A DNA stretch of 64,000 bases from Aestuariivivens marinum (GTDB taxonomy: Bacteria; Bacteroidota; Bacteroidia; Flavobacteriales; Flavobacteriaceae). The DNA is taken from positions 868,001 to 932,000 of the forward strand of contig NZ_JAKMCR010000001.1 of the NCBI RefSeq assembly GCF_022662175.1. The letters are read 5' to 3'. Positions within the stretch are counted from its first letter, which is position 1. The number at the start of each line of letters is the position of its first letter. Made by a program: the position numbers and the translations under genes. Below are positions 1-7,771 of this stretch, one piece after another. Under the pieces are notes generated by a model. The model searched no databases. It had not been told where the DNA came from and saw nothing but the letters and a program-made list of their open reading frames with translations.

Positions 1-317
1 ATTAATATAACACCAATGCTAAAAAGGGCAGGGAAGACCAAGCCTATGGCCGTATCTTCCTTCACCAAACCTGTTTTTTGAATGTATTCCACCAAAACCA
101 CGGTAATAATTCCAGTAATCGCAGCTAGTAGAATAAGAAGCGGGGAGTTTAAATCTTGGGTAATAAAAAAACCAATAACGATACCGGGCAATATAGAATG
201 ACTTATGGCGTCACTAATCATGGCCATTTTACGTAACACTAAAAACGTTCCAGGGATGGCACAGGCAATGGCAACCAAACTGGCAATAACTTGTATTTCT
301 ATTTGGGCACTACTCAT
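1..317 (-). CDS. Metal ABC transporter permease (ABC-3/ZnuB-like), partial
   Basis: This is the inner-membrane permease subunit of a divalent-metal (Mn/Zn/Fe type) ABC importer. About 105 N-terminal residues are present; the rest lies beyond the window edge. The visible part has hydrophobic segments and the conserved ABC-3 stretch RKMAMISDAISHSILPGI, which is close to RKQSLLGDAISHAALPGI in the neighbouring permease. The ATG at 317 overlaps the end of the upstream permease gene by 8 bases, so the two are probably translationally coupled and form a heteromeric channel. It is the last visible gene of the operon that begins with the DtxR-type regulator at 4966. The family is clear; Mn versus Zn specificity cannot be read from the permease. 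Confidence 0.9.
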   Translation of the reverse strand, partial: MSSAQIEIQVIASLVAIACAIPGTFLVLRKMAMISDAISHSILPGIVIGFFITQDLNSPLLILLAAITGIITVVLVEYIQKTGLVKEDTAIGLVFPALFSIGVIL

Positions 318-1437
318 CGGTTTTAGATTGTTGATTGTACAAATTGGCTGCAGTATTAAAACCTTCCTTAGTTAGACTCCATTGATTGCCCTCCAAATGC
401 ACGTAATTTTTTCTAACGAGCTTTTGAAGCGTCTCTTTGGTATACCCTTGAAAATTATTTAAGATTTTAATGGCATGCGGATGCGATATATCGTCATGGG
501 TTTTAACAATGTTGTACATAAACGACAAAGTTTTGTGGAGTTGCAAATCCCGTCTGTTTTTTATAAACCGAATTTGCTTAAACAACAAACCCCTACTGGG
601 CGAAAAAACAAAAGAAACTAGCACAAAAATTCCAGCAATAATAACAATAACAGGGCCAGTAGATAGATTGTTTTGACTGGCACTTACCGCAGTACCAAAA
701 ACGCCCGATAAGGATCCAAATAAGGCAGCTATAATAACCATACGACCCAAACTGTTGGTCCATTGTCGAGCAGCGGCGGCGGGAGCTAATAGCATAGCAC
801 TCATTAAAACTACACCAACGGTCTGTAACCCCAAGACAATGGCCAAAACAATAAATGTAGTGATTAAAACATCAATAAACTTTGTATTAAATCCAAGGGT
901 TTTGGTATAATCGGCATCGAATAAAAGAATCTTGAATTCTTTCCAGAATAATAGTAGTACAAAAAAACAAATGCCTGTTACCAGGGTCATCATCCATACA
1001 TCACTTTCCACTAAGGTGGCTGCTTGACCAAATAAATACTTGTCCAATCCTGCTTGATTGGCATTGGGTTGTTTTTGAATAAAGGTGAGCAATAACATAC
1101 CGAAACCAAAGAACAAGGATAAAATCAACCCCAAAGCGGTATCTGATTTTAAATGTGTTTTCTTTATAATACCCCGAATCCAAAAAGTACCTATGAGGCC
1201 GCTTACCAAAGCTCCTAGTAATAATATATTACTATCCTTTGCTCCTGTAATTAAAAAGGCAATGGCTATACCAGGAAGAGCAGCATGCGAAATGGCATCG
1301 CCCAACAAACTTTGTTTGCGCAATACAGCAAAACTGCCCAACATACCCGTAACAGCACCTAGTATGGCAGTTCCCAAGGTAATGGTGCGGAGGGTATAGT
1401 CTGTAAAAACTAATTGTATGTATTCTGTTATATCCAT
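310..1437 (-). CDS. Metal ABC transporter permease with winged-helix-like C-terminal extension
   Basis: Inner-membrane permease of a Mn/Zn/Fe-type ABC importer, 375 residues from the preferred ATG at 1437. An in-frame ATG at 1476 would add 13 residues, but that stretch is polar and contains a hairpin sequence, and the protein from 1437 starts like other ABC-3 permeases. Several membrane helices fill residues 15-280, with the conserved segment LLGDAISHAALPGIAIAF near residue 45 and a LAPAAAARQW motif near 217. Residues about 295-370 are soluble, with helices, a TKETLQKLVRKNYV segment and a SLTKEGF wing, which resembles a DtxR/MarR winged helix. Ordinary family members of about 280 residues lack this tail. 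It overlaps the next permease gene by 8 bases. Confidence 0.9.
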   Translation of the reverse strand: MDITEYIQLVFTDYTLRTITLGTAILGAVTGMLGSFAVLRKQSLLGDAISHAALPGIAIAFLITGAKDSNILLLGALVSGLIGTFWIRGIIKKTHLKSDTALGLILSLFFGFGMLLLTFIQKQPNANQAGLDKYLFGQAATLVESDVWMMTLVTGICFFVLLLFWKEFKILLFDADYTKTLGFNTKFIDVLITTFIVLAIVLGLQTVGVVLMSAMLLAPAAAARQWTNSLGRMVIIAALFGSLSGVFGTAVSASQNNLSTGPVIVIIAGIFVLVSFVFSPSRGLLFKQIRFIKNRRDLQLHKTLSFMYNIVKTHDDISHPHAIKILNNFQGYTKETLQKLVRKNYVHLEGNQWSLTKEGFNTAANLYNQQSKTDE

Positions 1438-1778
1438 AATTCCTGCGAAAACAGGAATCTCTTCCTTAATTCGCAAATTTTAAATTGTATGTTATATTCA
1501 TTTTTTGCTTGTCCAAAAAACGAATCAAAAAAGAACATCCAAGTCGAGGAATTTTTTAGTTTTGACAAAAACTAAAAACCGATTCGAAAAATCCGTGTCG
1601 AACTATCATTCTCCTGTTCTCGGAGCTTTTTTGTATCTATTCTGCGCCTTGGCAATCAATTCTACGAATTGAATTGTGACTTGGTTTTATACTGTCTTTT
1701 TTCCTCTTCAATTATTTTGTTTATTCATTTGAGTGAACTCAGTTTAATGAGACTGCCTACTGCCAACTGAACATTGTA
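1438..1778. repeat. Intergenic palindromic sequences between permease and ATPase genes
   Basis: These 341 bases interrupt an otherwise tightly packed operon and carry no convincing reading frame. They contain a 7-bp inverted repeat ATTCCTG/CAGGAAT (1439-1458) just before the permease start. A perfect 11-bp inverted repeat TTTTTAGTTTT/AAAACTAAAAA lies at 1553-1578 with loop GACA, and its flanks extend the pairing imperfectly to about 1545-1600. The composition suggests inserted intergenic repeat elements of the kind common in flavobacteria rather than a regulatory leader. The identification as a repeat family is inference, because only one copy of each is visible here. Confidence 0.5.
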
Positions 1779-2516
1779 TCACTCCTGTATGCTTACTTTA
1801 TAATTGATACCGTAGGTTTTGGTTAAATTATCATCGTTAAAAATATCTTTAACAGGACCCGTAGCTATTTTTTTTACGTTTAAAAAAGTGACCCAATCAA
1901 AATACTCTGGAACAGTTTGAAGGTCGTGATGGACTACAACGACAGTTTTTCCTGCTTTACGAAGCTCTTTTAAGATGTTGATAATAGCTATTTCGGTTGT
2001 AGCATCAACCCCTTGAAAAGGTTCGTCCATAAAATATATGGAAGCGTTCTGTACCAAGGCTCGTGCTAAAAAAATACGTTGTTGTTGTCCGCCTGATAAC
2101 TGACTTATTTGGCGGTTTTTAAACGGCAACATGCCAACTTTTTCTAAGGCTTCCAGGGCTGCTTTCTTTTCTTTTTGCCCCGGGCGCTTTATCCAACCCA
2201 AACTACCATAAGTTCCCATCATAACCACATCTAAAGCTGTAGTTGGGAAATCCCAGTCCACACTTCCCTTTTGAGGAACATAGGCAACAAGAGAACGTTG
2301 CATATCATAAGGTTTACCATAAATGCTAACACTACCGGCAATGGGTTTTAAAATACCTAAAATAGATTTGATTAATGTGGATTTACCAGCGCCGTTCGGA
2401 CCAACGATAGCCATAAGAACACCTTCGGGGATTTCTAAATCGATGTCCCACAGTACAGGTTTGTAGTTATAGGCTACGGTTAAATCGTCTACTTGTACTG
2501 CTATTTTGTTTTCCAT
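1779..2516 (-). CDS. Metal ABC transporter ATP-binding protein
   Basis: Cytoplasmic ATPase subunit that powers the metal importer encoded around it. All ABC motifs are intact: Walker [10 protein letters not shown] at residues 39-47, signature LSGGQQQR at 140-147, Walker B IYFMDEP at 160-166, and a switch histidine in VVHHD. The length of 245 residues is normal for the MntB/ZnuC/TroB group. It lies downstream of the substrate-binding lipoprotein gene and upstream of the two permeases. A 91-base gap holding a degenerate palindromic repeat separates it from the lipoprotein gene, and a 341-base gap follows. Family assignment is firm; the metal is inferred from the regulator and binding protein. 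Confidence 0.95.
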   Translation of the reverse strand: MENKIAVQVDDLTVAYNYKPVLWDIDLEIPEGVLMAIVGPNGAGKSTLIKSILGILKPIAGSVSIYGKPYDMQRSLVAYVPQKGSVDWDFPTTALDVVMMGTYGSLGWIKRPGQKEKKAALEALEKVGMLPFKNRQISQLSGGQQQRIFLARALVQNASIYFMDEPFQGVDATTEIAIINILKELRKAGKTVVVVHHDLQTVPEYFDWVTFLNVKKIATGPVKDIFNDDNLTKTYGINYKVSIQE

Positions 2517-2527
2517 ATTTATATATT

Positions 2528-2604
2528 GTCATTCAAAAGGAACAACGACTAAAGAATCTTATTAGAAAACCAAATATTAGATTCAACGCTTCGCTTTTGA
2601 TGAT
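2528..2604. repeat. Degenerate copy of the GTCATTC...GAAGAATCT palindromic repeat
   Basis: The left arm reads GTCATTCAAAAGG followed by AAAGAATCT, and the right arm AGATTC followed by CGCTTCGCTTTTGATGAT. The arms are roughly inverse complements. They resemble the better-preserved element at 42374-42471 and the fragment inside the ketoacyl synthase gene at 39493-39520. It occupies most of the 91-base spacer between the metal-binding lipoprotein and ATPase genes. It is best explained as a decayed intergenic palindromic repeat. Confidence 0.6.
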
Positions 2605-2607
2605 ATC

Positions 2608-3513
2608 TTATTTTAAAGCATTCACGATAGTATTCACGTTATACTCAAACATACCAATATAGGTGCCTTCTATTGTGCCAGCATCTCCTAGGGCATCAGA
2701 GTATAATGTTCCGCCTATTGTAACATCGTGGTCTTTCGATTTTACAGATGCTTGCAAGGCTTCAATGGTCCGTTTTGGTACAGAGCTTTCTACAAAAATA
2801 GCCTTTACTTGGTGTTCTATAATGAAGGCTGACAAATTTTGTACATCCTGAACACCGGCTTCAGTAGCTGTCGATAGACCCTGTAGTCCAACCACTTCAA
2901 AATTAAAGGCTTTACCAAAATAATTGAAAGCATCGTGTGCTGTTACTAAAATACGCTTTTCTCTTGGTAAGGTTTCAATAACCGTTTCAAGTTTATTTTT
3001 TAGAGCGTCTAATTGTTTAATATAATTATTTCCATTGGTTTTAAAGGTTTCCTTTTGTTCAGGAATAGCATCAGTAAGGGTTTTAACCACAAATTGCGTG
3101 GCTTGTTTCCAATACTCGATATTAAACCATATGTGCGGATCGAAATTGGAGGCAAAATATTCAGAACCAATCAATGTGCTTTTATCTAAAGCATCAGCAA
3201 TGGCAATGGTTTTTTTATTCTTCATTTTTTCAAACACTTCCACTAGTTTGCCTTCTAGATGCAGTCCGTTGTAAAAAATAATATCGGCATTAGCCAATTT
3301 GCTAACATCGCCTTCACTGGCTTTGTATAAATGCGGATCAACCCCACTGCCCATTAAGCCTTGCAGATTGATATGGTCTCCACCAATATTTTTAACCAAA
3401 TCTGTAATCATTGTGGTTGTGGTAACTACGTTTAGTTTTGAGTTGTCTTTCTTGGGGTTTTTACAACCGAAAACAGTTAATGTAATTGTAAATAATAGGA
3501 AAGTTCTCTTCAT
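2608..3513 (-). CDS. Metal ABC transporter substrate-binding lipoprotein (TroA/ZnuA family)
   Basis: Periplasm-facing lipoprotein that captures a divalent metal and delivers it to the ABC permeases. The signal peptide ends in a lipobox with Cys17 (VFGC). The TroA-type ligand set is visible: His61 in GVDPHLYK, His127 in FDPHIWF, His193 in TAHDAFNYF and Asp273 in LYSDALGD. The His-rich loop typical of many zinc-specific ZnuA proteins is absent. A third histidine ligand, rather than Glu, is TroA-like, a group known to bind Zn or Mn. The length of 301 residues is normal. It starts 3 bases after the stop of the outer-membrane protein gene. The family is firm; metal preference is inferred. Confidence 0.93.
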   Translation of the reverse strand: MKRTFLLFTITLTVFGCKNPKKDNSKLNVVTTTTMITDLVKNIGGDHINLQGLMGSGVDPHLYKASEGDVSKLANADIIFYNGLHLEGKLVEVFEKMKNKKTIAIADALDKSTLIGSEYFASNFDPHIWFNIEYWKQATQFVVKTLTDAIPEQKETFKTNGNNYIKQLDALKNKLETVIETLPREKRILVTAHDAFNYFGKAFNFEVVGLQGLSTATEAGVQDVQNLSAFIIEHQVKAIFVESSVPKRTIEALQASVKSKDHDVTIGGTLYSDALGDAGTIEGTYIGMFEYNVNTIVNALK

Positions 3514-3516
3514 GTT

Positions 3517-4314
3517 CTAATGTTTTTTAGTAGGGATTCTGAAGCTAATGCCTCCACTTAATAAAATATCTTGTCCTTCTGTAATGCTTGAACCAAAGGT
3601 GGCATCCAATTGCACGCTATCTGAAATTAAATAGGTTAAGCCGGCATCCCAAAAATGATTGGCATTATGGTTCTCGGGGAGGTCACCGTATAACTCTGCA
3701 TAGGCACCAAGTTTGTTGGTAATGCCTACTCCATAGGCTATGGTATACACATAAGCCGCTTCAGGTGAATCGTCACCCCATTGGGCACCAATGTTATAGG
3801 ATAAGCTGGAATTTTCACTAAGTGTATGGGCAAAAGCAAAGCGAAAATCAATGCCTGTGGTTTCTGGTTTGTAATCTTTACCTGCGGTAAATGGCAAGAA
3901 CACATGGCCAATAAGTCCGATTTCTGGAAAGCCCTTTTTTTCATGTGCTATATTAACTTTTGCTCCAAAAAGCATAGGACTAAAACCACTCATAACATGA
4001 TCTAATTTTGAACCGTTTAGTTTTATGGAACTTTCAACAAAATCCCACCCCAAGCGTAGCTCTAAATTGTCTAGAAGCCCAATTCTAACCAATGAGGTGT
4101 TTAGGGTAAAATCTTCAAACTTTGTGCTTCCTGTTTTAAAACTTTCAAAAAAGGCTCCAGTTTCAACTTGCAAGTAGCCTACTGGGACTGTATTGGGGGA
4201 TTCGGTAGCATCAGGGCGATCGGTTATTAAGGTTCCGGGTGAATTTTGTGTTTCTTGTGCAACTGCTGAAACCATTACTGTAAATGCGACTATTAGTAAG
4301 GTAATTTTATTCAT
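3517..4314 (-). CDS. Outer-membrane beta-barrel protein (Phenol_MetA_deg-like 'transporter')
   Basis: Predicted outer-membrane barrel of 265 residues. The start chosen at 4314 gives a clean signal peptide (MNKITLLIVAFTVMVSAVAQ) and overlaps the end of the regulator gene by 8 bases; an in-frame ATG at 4350 would place 12 extra residues ahead of it. The mature protein begins with a TLITDRPDATESPNTVPVGY segment characteristic of the flavobacterial 'transporter'/Phenol_MetA_deg group. Alternating aromatic and polar strands follow, ending in an aromatic-containing C-terminus. It sits between the DtxR-type regulator and the metal-binding lipoprotein with almost no spacers. A role as outer-membrane route for the metal is inferred from this position, not from sequence motifs. 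Confidence 0.75.
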   Translation of the reverse strand: MNKITLLIVAFTVMVSAVAQETQNSPGTLITDRPDATESPNTVPVGYLQVETGAFFESFKTGSTKFEDFTLNTSLVRIGLLDNLELRLGWDFVESSIKLNGSKLDHVMSGFSPMLFGAKVNIAHEKKGFPEIGLIGHVFLPFTAGKDYKPETTGIDFRFAFAHTLSENSSLSYNIGAQWGDDSPEAAYVYTIAYGVGITNKLGAYAELYGDLPENHNANHFWDAGLTYLISDSVQLDATFGSSITEGQDILLSGGISFRIPTKKH

Positions 4315-4966
4315 TTTTGTTAACATAAATAATTGAGGTAAAATCTTCATTTAAAATGATGGTGTTATTGTTTATTAGTATTTGTGTCATTTTATTTTTG
4401 CTGAACTGTTTTGAAACCAAAACAGTATTGCCAAATTTTAAGCCATGTTGTGAACAAAAGTCAAAGAACTCCTTGTCATCACTCATTAAACGGGAGATGA
4501 CATACGTTTTGCTTTCTTTGGCATTGGACAACATAATGGAGGTATCTGTCGTGGTGATTTCTCCATTGGCATTAGGAATAGGGTCACCATGTGGATCAAA
4601 TTTGGGATTCCCTAAATACGCACTGATTTTATCGGCCAAGAAATTTGAGGTTTGATGCTCCAATAATTCAGCTTCACGATGGATGTCATGCAAGGACATA
4701 TCGAAGGTTTTAAATAAAAACGACTCCCAAAGACGATGTTTACGAACAACATTTAATGCTATTTTCCTGCCTTTCTCAGTTAGCTTTAATGCTTGGTATT
4801 TTTCATAGTGCAGGATGTCTTTTGCCGCTAACTTTTGTGCCATATCGGTTGCTGCAGCACTCGATATTCCCAATTCTTTAGCAATGCTACCAGGTTTAGT
4901 GTCGTTTTTATCTCGTTTTCCGTTTTTGTAAATGGCCTTTACAAAATTTTCAATGGCTATAGACAT
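4307..4966 (-). CDS. DtxR/MntR-family metal-dependent transcriptional repressor
   Basis: Cytoplasmic metal-sensing repressor, 219 residues. An N-terminal winged helix (residues about 1-70, recognition region SIAKELGISSAAATDMAQ) is followed by the dimerisation and metal-binding helices. Candidate ligands there are His77, His96, Glu100, Glu103 and His104 (HREAELLEH). A FDPHGDPIP motif follows, then a C-terminal SH3/FeoA-like domain (about 150-219). This is the full-length three-domain architecture. It is the first gene of the metal importer operon, so it probably represses the operon when Mn or Fe is sufficient. A 16-bp dyad lies 22 bases upstream of its start. Whether it senses Mn or Fe cannot be settled here. 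Confidence 0.92.
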   Translation of the reverse strand: MSIAIENFVKAIYKNGKRDKNDTKPGSIAKELGISSAAATDMAQKLAAKDILHYEKYQALKLTEKGRKIALNVVRKHRLWESFLFKTFDMSLHDIHREAELLEHQTSNFLADKISAYLGNPKFDPHGDPIPNANGEITTTDTSIMLSNAKESKTYVISRLMSDDKEFFDFCSQHGLKFGNTVLVSKQFSKNKMTQILINNNTIILNEDFTSIIYVNKNE

Positions 4967-4987
4967 TTATAATCACTTTAAATAATA

Positions 4988-5018
4988 TTTAAGTATGCTT
5001 AAAAATTTTTCAAATGTA
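4988..5018 (-). promoter_or_regulatory. Promoter and candidate DtxR/MntR operator of the metal importer operon
   Basis: On the minus strand a -7 element TACATTTG (5011-5018) fits the Bacteroidota consensus TAnnTTTG, and a TTTG lies 22 bases upstream of it. Immediately downstream, where transcription should start, is the dyad TTTAAG-TATG-CTTAAA (4988-5003). DtxR/MntR boxes are AT-rich dyads of this general form. The placement over the start site would let the repressor block initiation. The promoter is fairly clear; the operator assignment is inference. Confidence 0.5.
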
Positions 5019-5087
5019 GCAAAAAAAATTAGTTTACACGCAAATTTGTAACTAATTAAATGTTTTGTTGCTTTGAATAGGTTGGTG

Positions 5088-5228
5088 TTAATGACAGCTG
5101 CAACCATCATCACTGCCACAGGATTTTTTGGATTTTGAAGCTTTTTTCCAAAAGAATTTTTTGACTAAAAACAGAAGAGCCAAAACCAATGCAGCAATTA
5201 CTAATATGGTTTGGATAATATGGTTCAT
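5088..5228 (-). CDS. FeoB-associated Cys-rich small membrane protein
   Basis: A 46-residue protein starting at the ATG at 5228. It has one hydrophobic N-terminal helix (about residues 4-22), then a basic stretch (KKFFWKKASKSKKS), and ends with a cysteine/histidine cluster CGSDDGCSCH. This is the usual form of the small Cys-rich membrane proteins encoded directly after feoB in Bacteroidota. The start lies 28 bases downstream of the feoB stop on the same strand, so it is probably cotranscribed. A role in handling Fe(II) at the FeoB pore is inferred from position and the terminal metal-ligand-like residues; no function is demonstrated by sequence. Confidence 0.8.
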   Translation of the reverse strand: MNHIIQTILVIAALVLALLFLVKKFFWKKASKSKKSCGSDDGCSCH

Positions 5229-5256
5229 AATGCTTTATGACGTTAGAGGTCTATTA

Positions 5257-7356
5257 TTATTTCAAAAATTGATATGCAATTAAAGCAACAATATAGGCAA
5301 AACTACTCATGATAGCCAGTTGTAAAACAGGCCATTTCCAGCTATTGGTTTCACGTTTTACAATGGCCAAGGTGCTCATGCACTGCATGGCGAAGGCATA
5401 AAAAAGTAAGAGTGAAATACCTGAAGCAAAATTAAACAACGGCCCCCCTAAAATAGGGTTTATTTCACCTGCCATCCTATTTTTTATGGTTTCTTCTTGA
5501 TCGCTACCCACACTGTAAATGGTTGCCAATGTGCCAACAAATACTTCCCGTGCAGCGAAGCTACTTACTATGGCTATGCCTATTTTCCAATCGTAGCCTA
5601 AGGGGCGTATAAGTGGTTCGATGGTTCTTCCGGTAATACCTATAAAGGAGTGTTCCAATTTATGGGAAGCTATTTTTTGCTGTAGTTCGTCTTCAGTTAT
5701 ATTTTTATCGGCTAATTTGGTTTTAACTATGTTTTCTGCATTGTTAAAATTTTCATTAGGGCCGTATGATGCCAAAAACCATAAAATTATGGAAATAGCT
5801 AAAATAATTTTACCAGCACCAAACACAAAAGATTTTGTTTTTTCGACAACCGTGAATACCACATTTTTAAAAAGTGGTAATTTATAATTGGGCATTTCAA
5901 CCACAAAAAAGGTACGACTTTTAATTTTTAATATCCTATTGAGGATGTAAGCCGAAATGACAGCTGTTCCAAATCCTATTAAATAGAGAAGCATTAAGGT
6001 TAAGGCCTGATATCCCAAACCAAGAAAACGCCCTTCTGGAATTACGAGGGCAATAATAATTAAGTATACGGGAAGCCTTGCCGAGCAGGTAGTGAAAGGG
6101 GTAATTAAAATAGTAATAAGCCGTTCTTTCCAACTTTCAATATTTCGGGTTGCCATAATGGCTGGAATGGCACAAGCTGTTCCCGAAATTAGAGGAACAA
6201 CACTTTTTCCGCTTAAACCAAAACGACGCATAATGCGATCCATTAAAAATACAACACGGCTCATATATCCACTTTCTTCCAAAACTGAAATGAATAAGAA
6301 AAGGAATGCGATTTGGGGAATGAAAATAACAATGCCACCAAGCCCTGGGATTATGCCTTCTGCCAATAAATTGGTAAATGCGCCGGCAGGGAGTTGATTT
6401 TTGGTCCATTCACTGAGGGAAGCAAAAGTACTATCAATAAAATCCATTGGTACACTGGACCAATCGTAAATGGCTTGGAAAATGGTAAGCAGGATGACTC
6501 CAAAAATAAGATAACCCCATACTTTATGCGTAATAATCCTGTCTAATTTAATGCGTAAATCTTTAGCACTTTTTAAATCAATGGTTTGCCCTACTTTTAG
6601 AACATCATTAATAAACTGGTAACGTTTTATAGTTTCCTTTTGTTGAAGTCGTTTTAAATCTACTTTGCTTTTAGTCTTAAAAGAGGACACGTCTTCAATT
6701 TCCTTTCGCTCTGTTTTTCCAAAGTTCACGTCCTGAGTAATAACCAGCCAGAGTTTATAGAGTAATTGATTGGGGAAGGCCTTACGCAGATTGTCAAAAT
6801 AATCTTTGTCAATTTCTGAAGTGTCCAAACACGGTGTAACTGAAATTTCTTTGTAATTGGTAATTAGTTCTTTAAGTACATCGATGCCCTCCTTTTTTCG
6901 GGTGCTTACTAATGCTATTTTTGTATTGAGGCGTTCTTCTAAATAAGCAATGTCTAACGAAATACCTTTGTAGTCCATCCTGTCTGCCATGTTTATGACC
7001 AGAATAGTTGGAATTTCCAAATCCTTAATTTGGGTAAAAAGCAGCAGGTTACGTTTTAAATTTTCAACATCACTAACTACAACAGCTACATCTGGGAAAT
7101 CTTTGTCTTTTTTATTGAGCAAAAGTTCTATAACCACATTTTCATCAAGCGATGAGGCATTTAAGCTATAAGTTCCAGGGAGGTCTATTATATGCGCTTT
7201 AACACCACGGGGTAATTTGCAGATGCCTTCTTTTTTTTCAACCGTTATTCCAGGGTAATTACCTACTTTCTGGTTTAAGCCAGTTAGAGCATTAAAGACA
7301 GAGGTTTTTCCCGTGTTTGGGTTTCCAATTAAAGCAACATTTATTTGTTTACCCAT
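5257..7356 (-). CDS. feoB: Ferrous iron transport protein B
   Basis: Inner-membrane Fe(II) transporter of 699 residues with an N-terminal GTPase domain. G1 is GNPNTGKT (residues 11-18), the G2 region PGITVEKKEG, G3 DLPG (58-61) and G4 NMAD (122-125). A helical spacer, two gate domains and a C-terminal set of membrane helices follow, with conserved segments SGTACAIPAIMATR, FTTCSARLPVYLII and FAAREVFVGTLATIY. The length is typical. The ATG at 7356 overlaps the feoA end by 8 bases, indicating coupling. The Cys-rich protein follows 28 bases after the stop. The assignment is secure. Confidence 0.97.
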   Translation of the reverse strand: MGKQINVALIGNPNTGKTSVFNALTGLNQKVGNYPGITVEKKEGICKLPRGVKAHIIDLPGTYSLNASSLDENVVIELLLNKKDKDFPDVAVVVSDVENLKRNLLLFTQIKDLEIPTILVINMADRMDYKGISLDIAYLEERLNTKIALVSTRKKEGIDVLKELITNYKEISVTPCLDTSEIDKDYFDNLRKAFPNQLLYKLWLVITQDVNFGKTERKEIEDVSSFKTKSKVDLKRLQQKETIKRYQFINDVLKVGQTIDLKSAKDLRIKLDRIITHKVWGYLIFGVILLTIFQAIYDWSSVPMDFIDSTFASLSEWTKNQLPAGAFTNLLAEGIIPGLGGIVIFIPQIAFLFLFISVLEESGYMSRVVFLMDRIMRRFGLSGKSVVPLISGTACAIPAIMATRNIESWKERLITILITPFTTCSARLPVYLIIIALVIPEGRFLGLGYQALTLMLLYLIGFGTAVISAYILNRILKIKSRTFFVVEMPNYKLPLFKNVVFTVVEKTKSFVFGAGKIILAISIILWFLASYGPNENFNNAENIVKTKLADKNITEDELQQKIASHKLEHSFIGITGRTIEPLIRPLGYDWKIGIAIVSSFAAREVFVGTLATIYSVGSDQEETIKNRMAGEINPILGGPLFNFASGISLLLFYAFAMQCMSTLAIVKRETNSWKWPVLQLAIMSSFAYIVALIAYQFLK

Positions 7357-7582
7357 TTATTTTTTCAATTTGAATATGAATCGCAGTCTCTTTTCTAATC
7401 GCTAAATGTGATCCGTTAATATTTAGGTACATGGGGTCTTGAAAAGGTGCTACTTGAACAAGTTCGACTATATTGCCAGGTAAGCAGCCCATTTCCAATA
7501 ACTTTAAGGGAATTGATTTAGAAGATACATTGGTAATAATACCGCGTTCGCCGCGCTTAAGATGTGCTATGGTATACTGCAA
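7349..7582 (-). CDS. feoA: Ferrous iron transport protein A
   Basis: Small SH3-like cytoplasmic protein (77 residues) that works with FeoB in Fe(II) uptake. The family pattern is visible: LKRGERGIITNV near residue 8, LLEMGCLPGNIVELVQVAP in the middle, and IRKETAIHIQIEKI at the end. The start appears to be TTG at 7582. There is no in-frame ATG upstream before the stop codon two codons away, and the family N-terminus begins here. The gene overlaps feoB by 8 bases. A strong-looking promoter lies about 28 bases upstream at 7610-7640. Confidence 0.93.
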   Translation of the reverse strand: MQYTIAHLKRGERGIITNVSSKSIPLKLLEMGCLPGNIVELVQVAPFQDPMYLNINGSHLAIRKETAIHIQIEKING

Positions 7583-7609
7583 GGCTTATTTAGATTGATT
7601 TTAAAGAAG

Positions 7610-7640
7610 CAAAAGTAAGTCAATTAGTTTCAAGTTCAAA
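7610..7640 (-). promoter_or_regulatory. Promoter of feoAB
   Basis: On the minus strand, TTTG (7637-7640) is followed after 19 bases by TACTTTTG (7610-7617), matching the Bacteroidota TTTG-N19-TAnnTTTG pattern. The TTG start codon of feoA is 27 bases downstream. The -33 element lies in the first unit of a 14-bp tandem repeat. Confidence 0.65.
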
Positions 7641-7658
7641 GTTTCAAGTTCAAAGTTT
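7627..7658. repeat. 14-bp tandem repeat upstream of feoA
   Basis: GTTTCAAGTTCAAA is repeated twice head to tail (7627-7640 and 7641-7654), followed by a partial third copy GTTT. The innermost copy supplies the TTTG of the feoAB promoter on the minus strand. It may be a small minisatellite or paired regulator sites; the sequence does not distinguish these. Confidence 0.7.
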
Positions 7659-7771
7659 TTAAAAATTCCATGGCTATAAAGTATTCAGAACTTTAATTTG
7701 GGAGCCGAGGTTCTTGAAGCTTCTTTAGTAAATAAAGACTTAAACAACTTTGGCAACTTTTCAATAGCACT

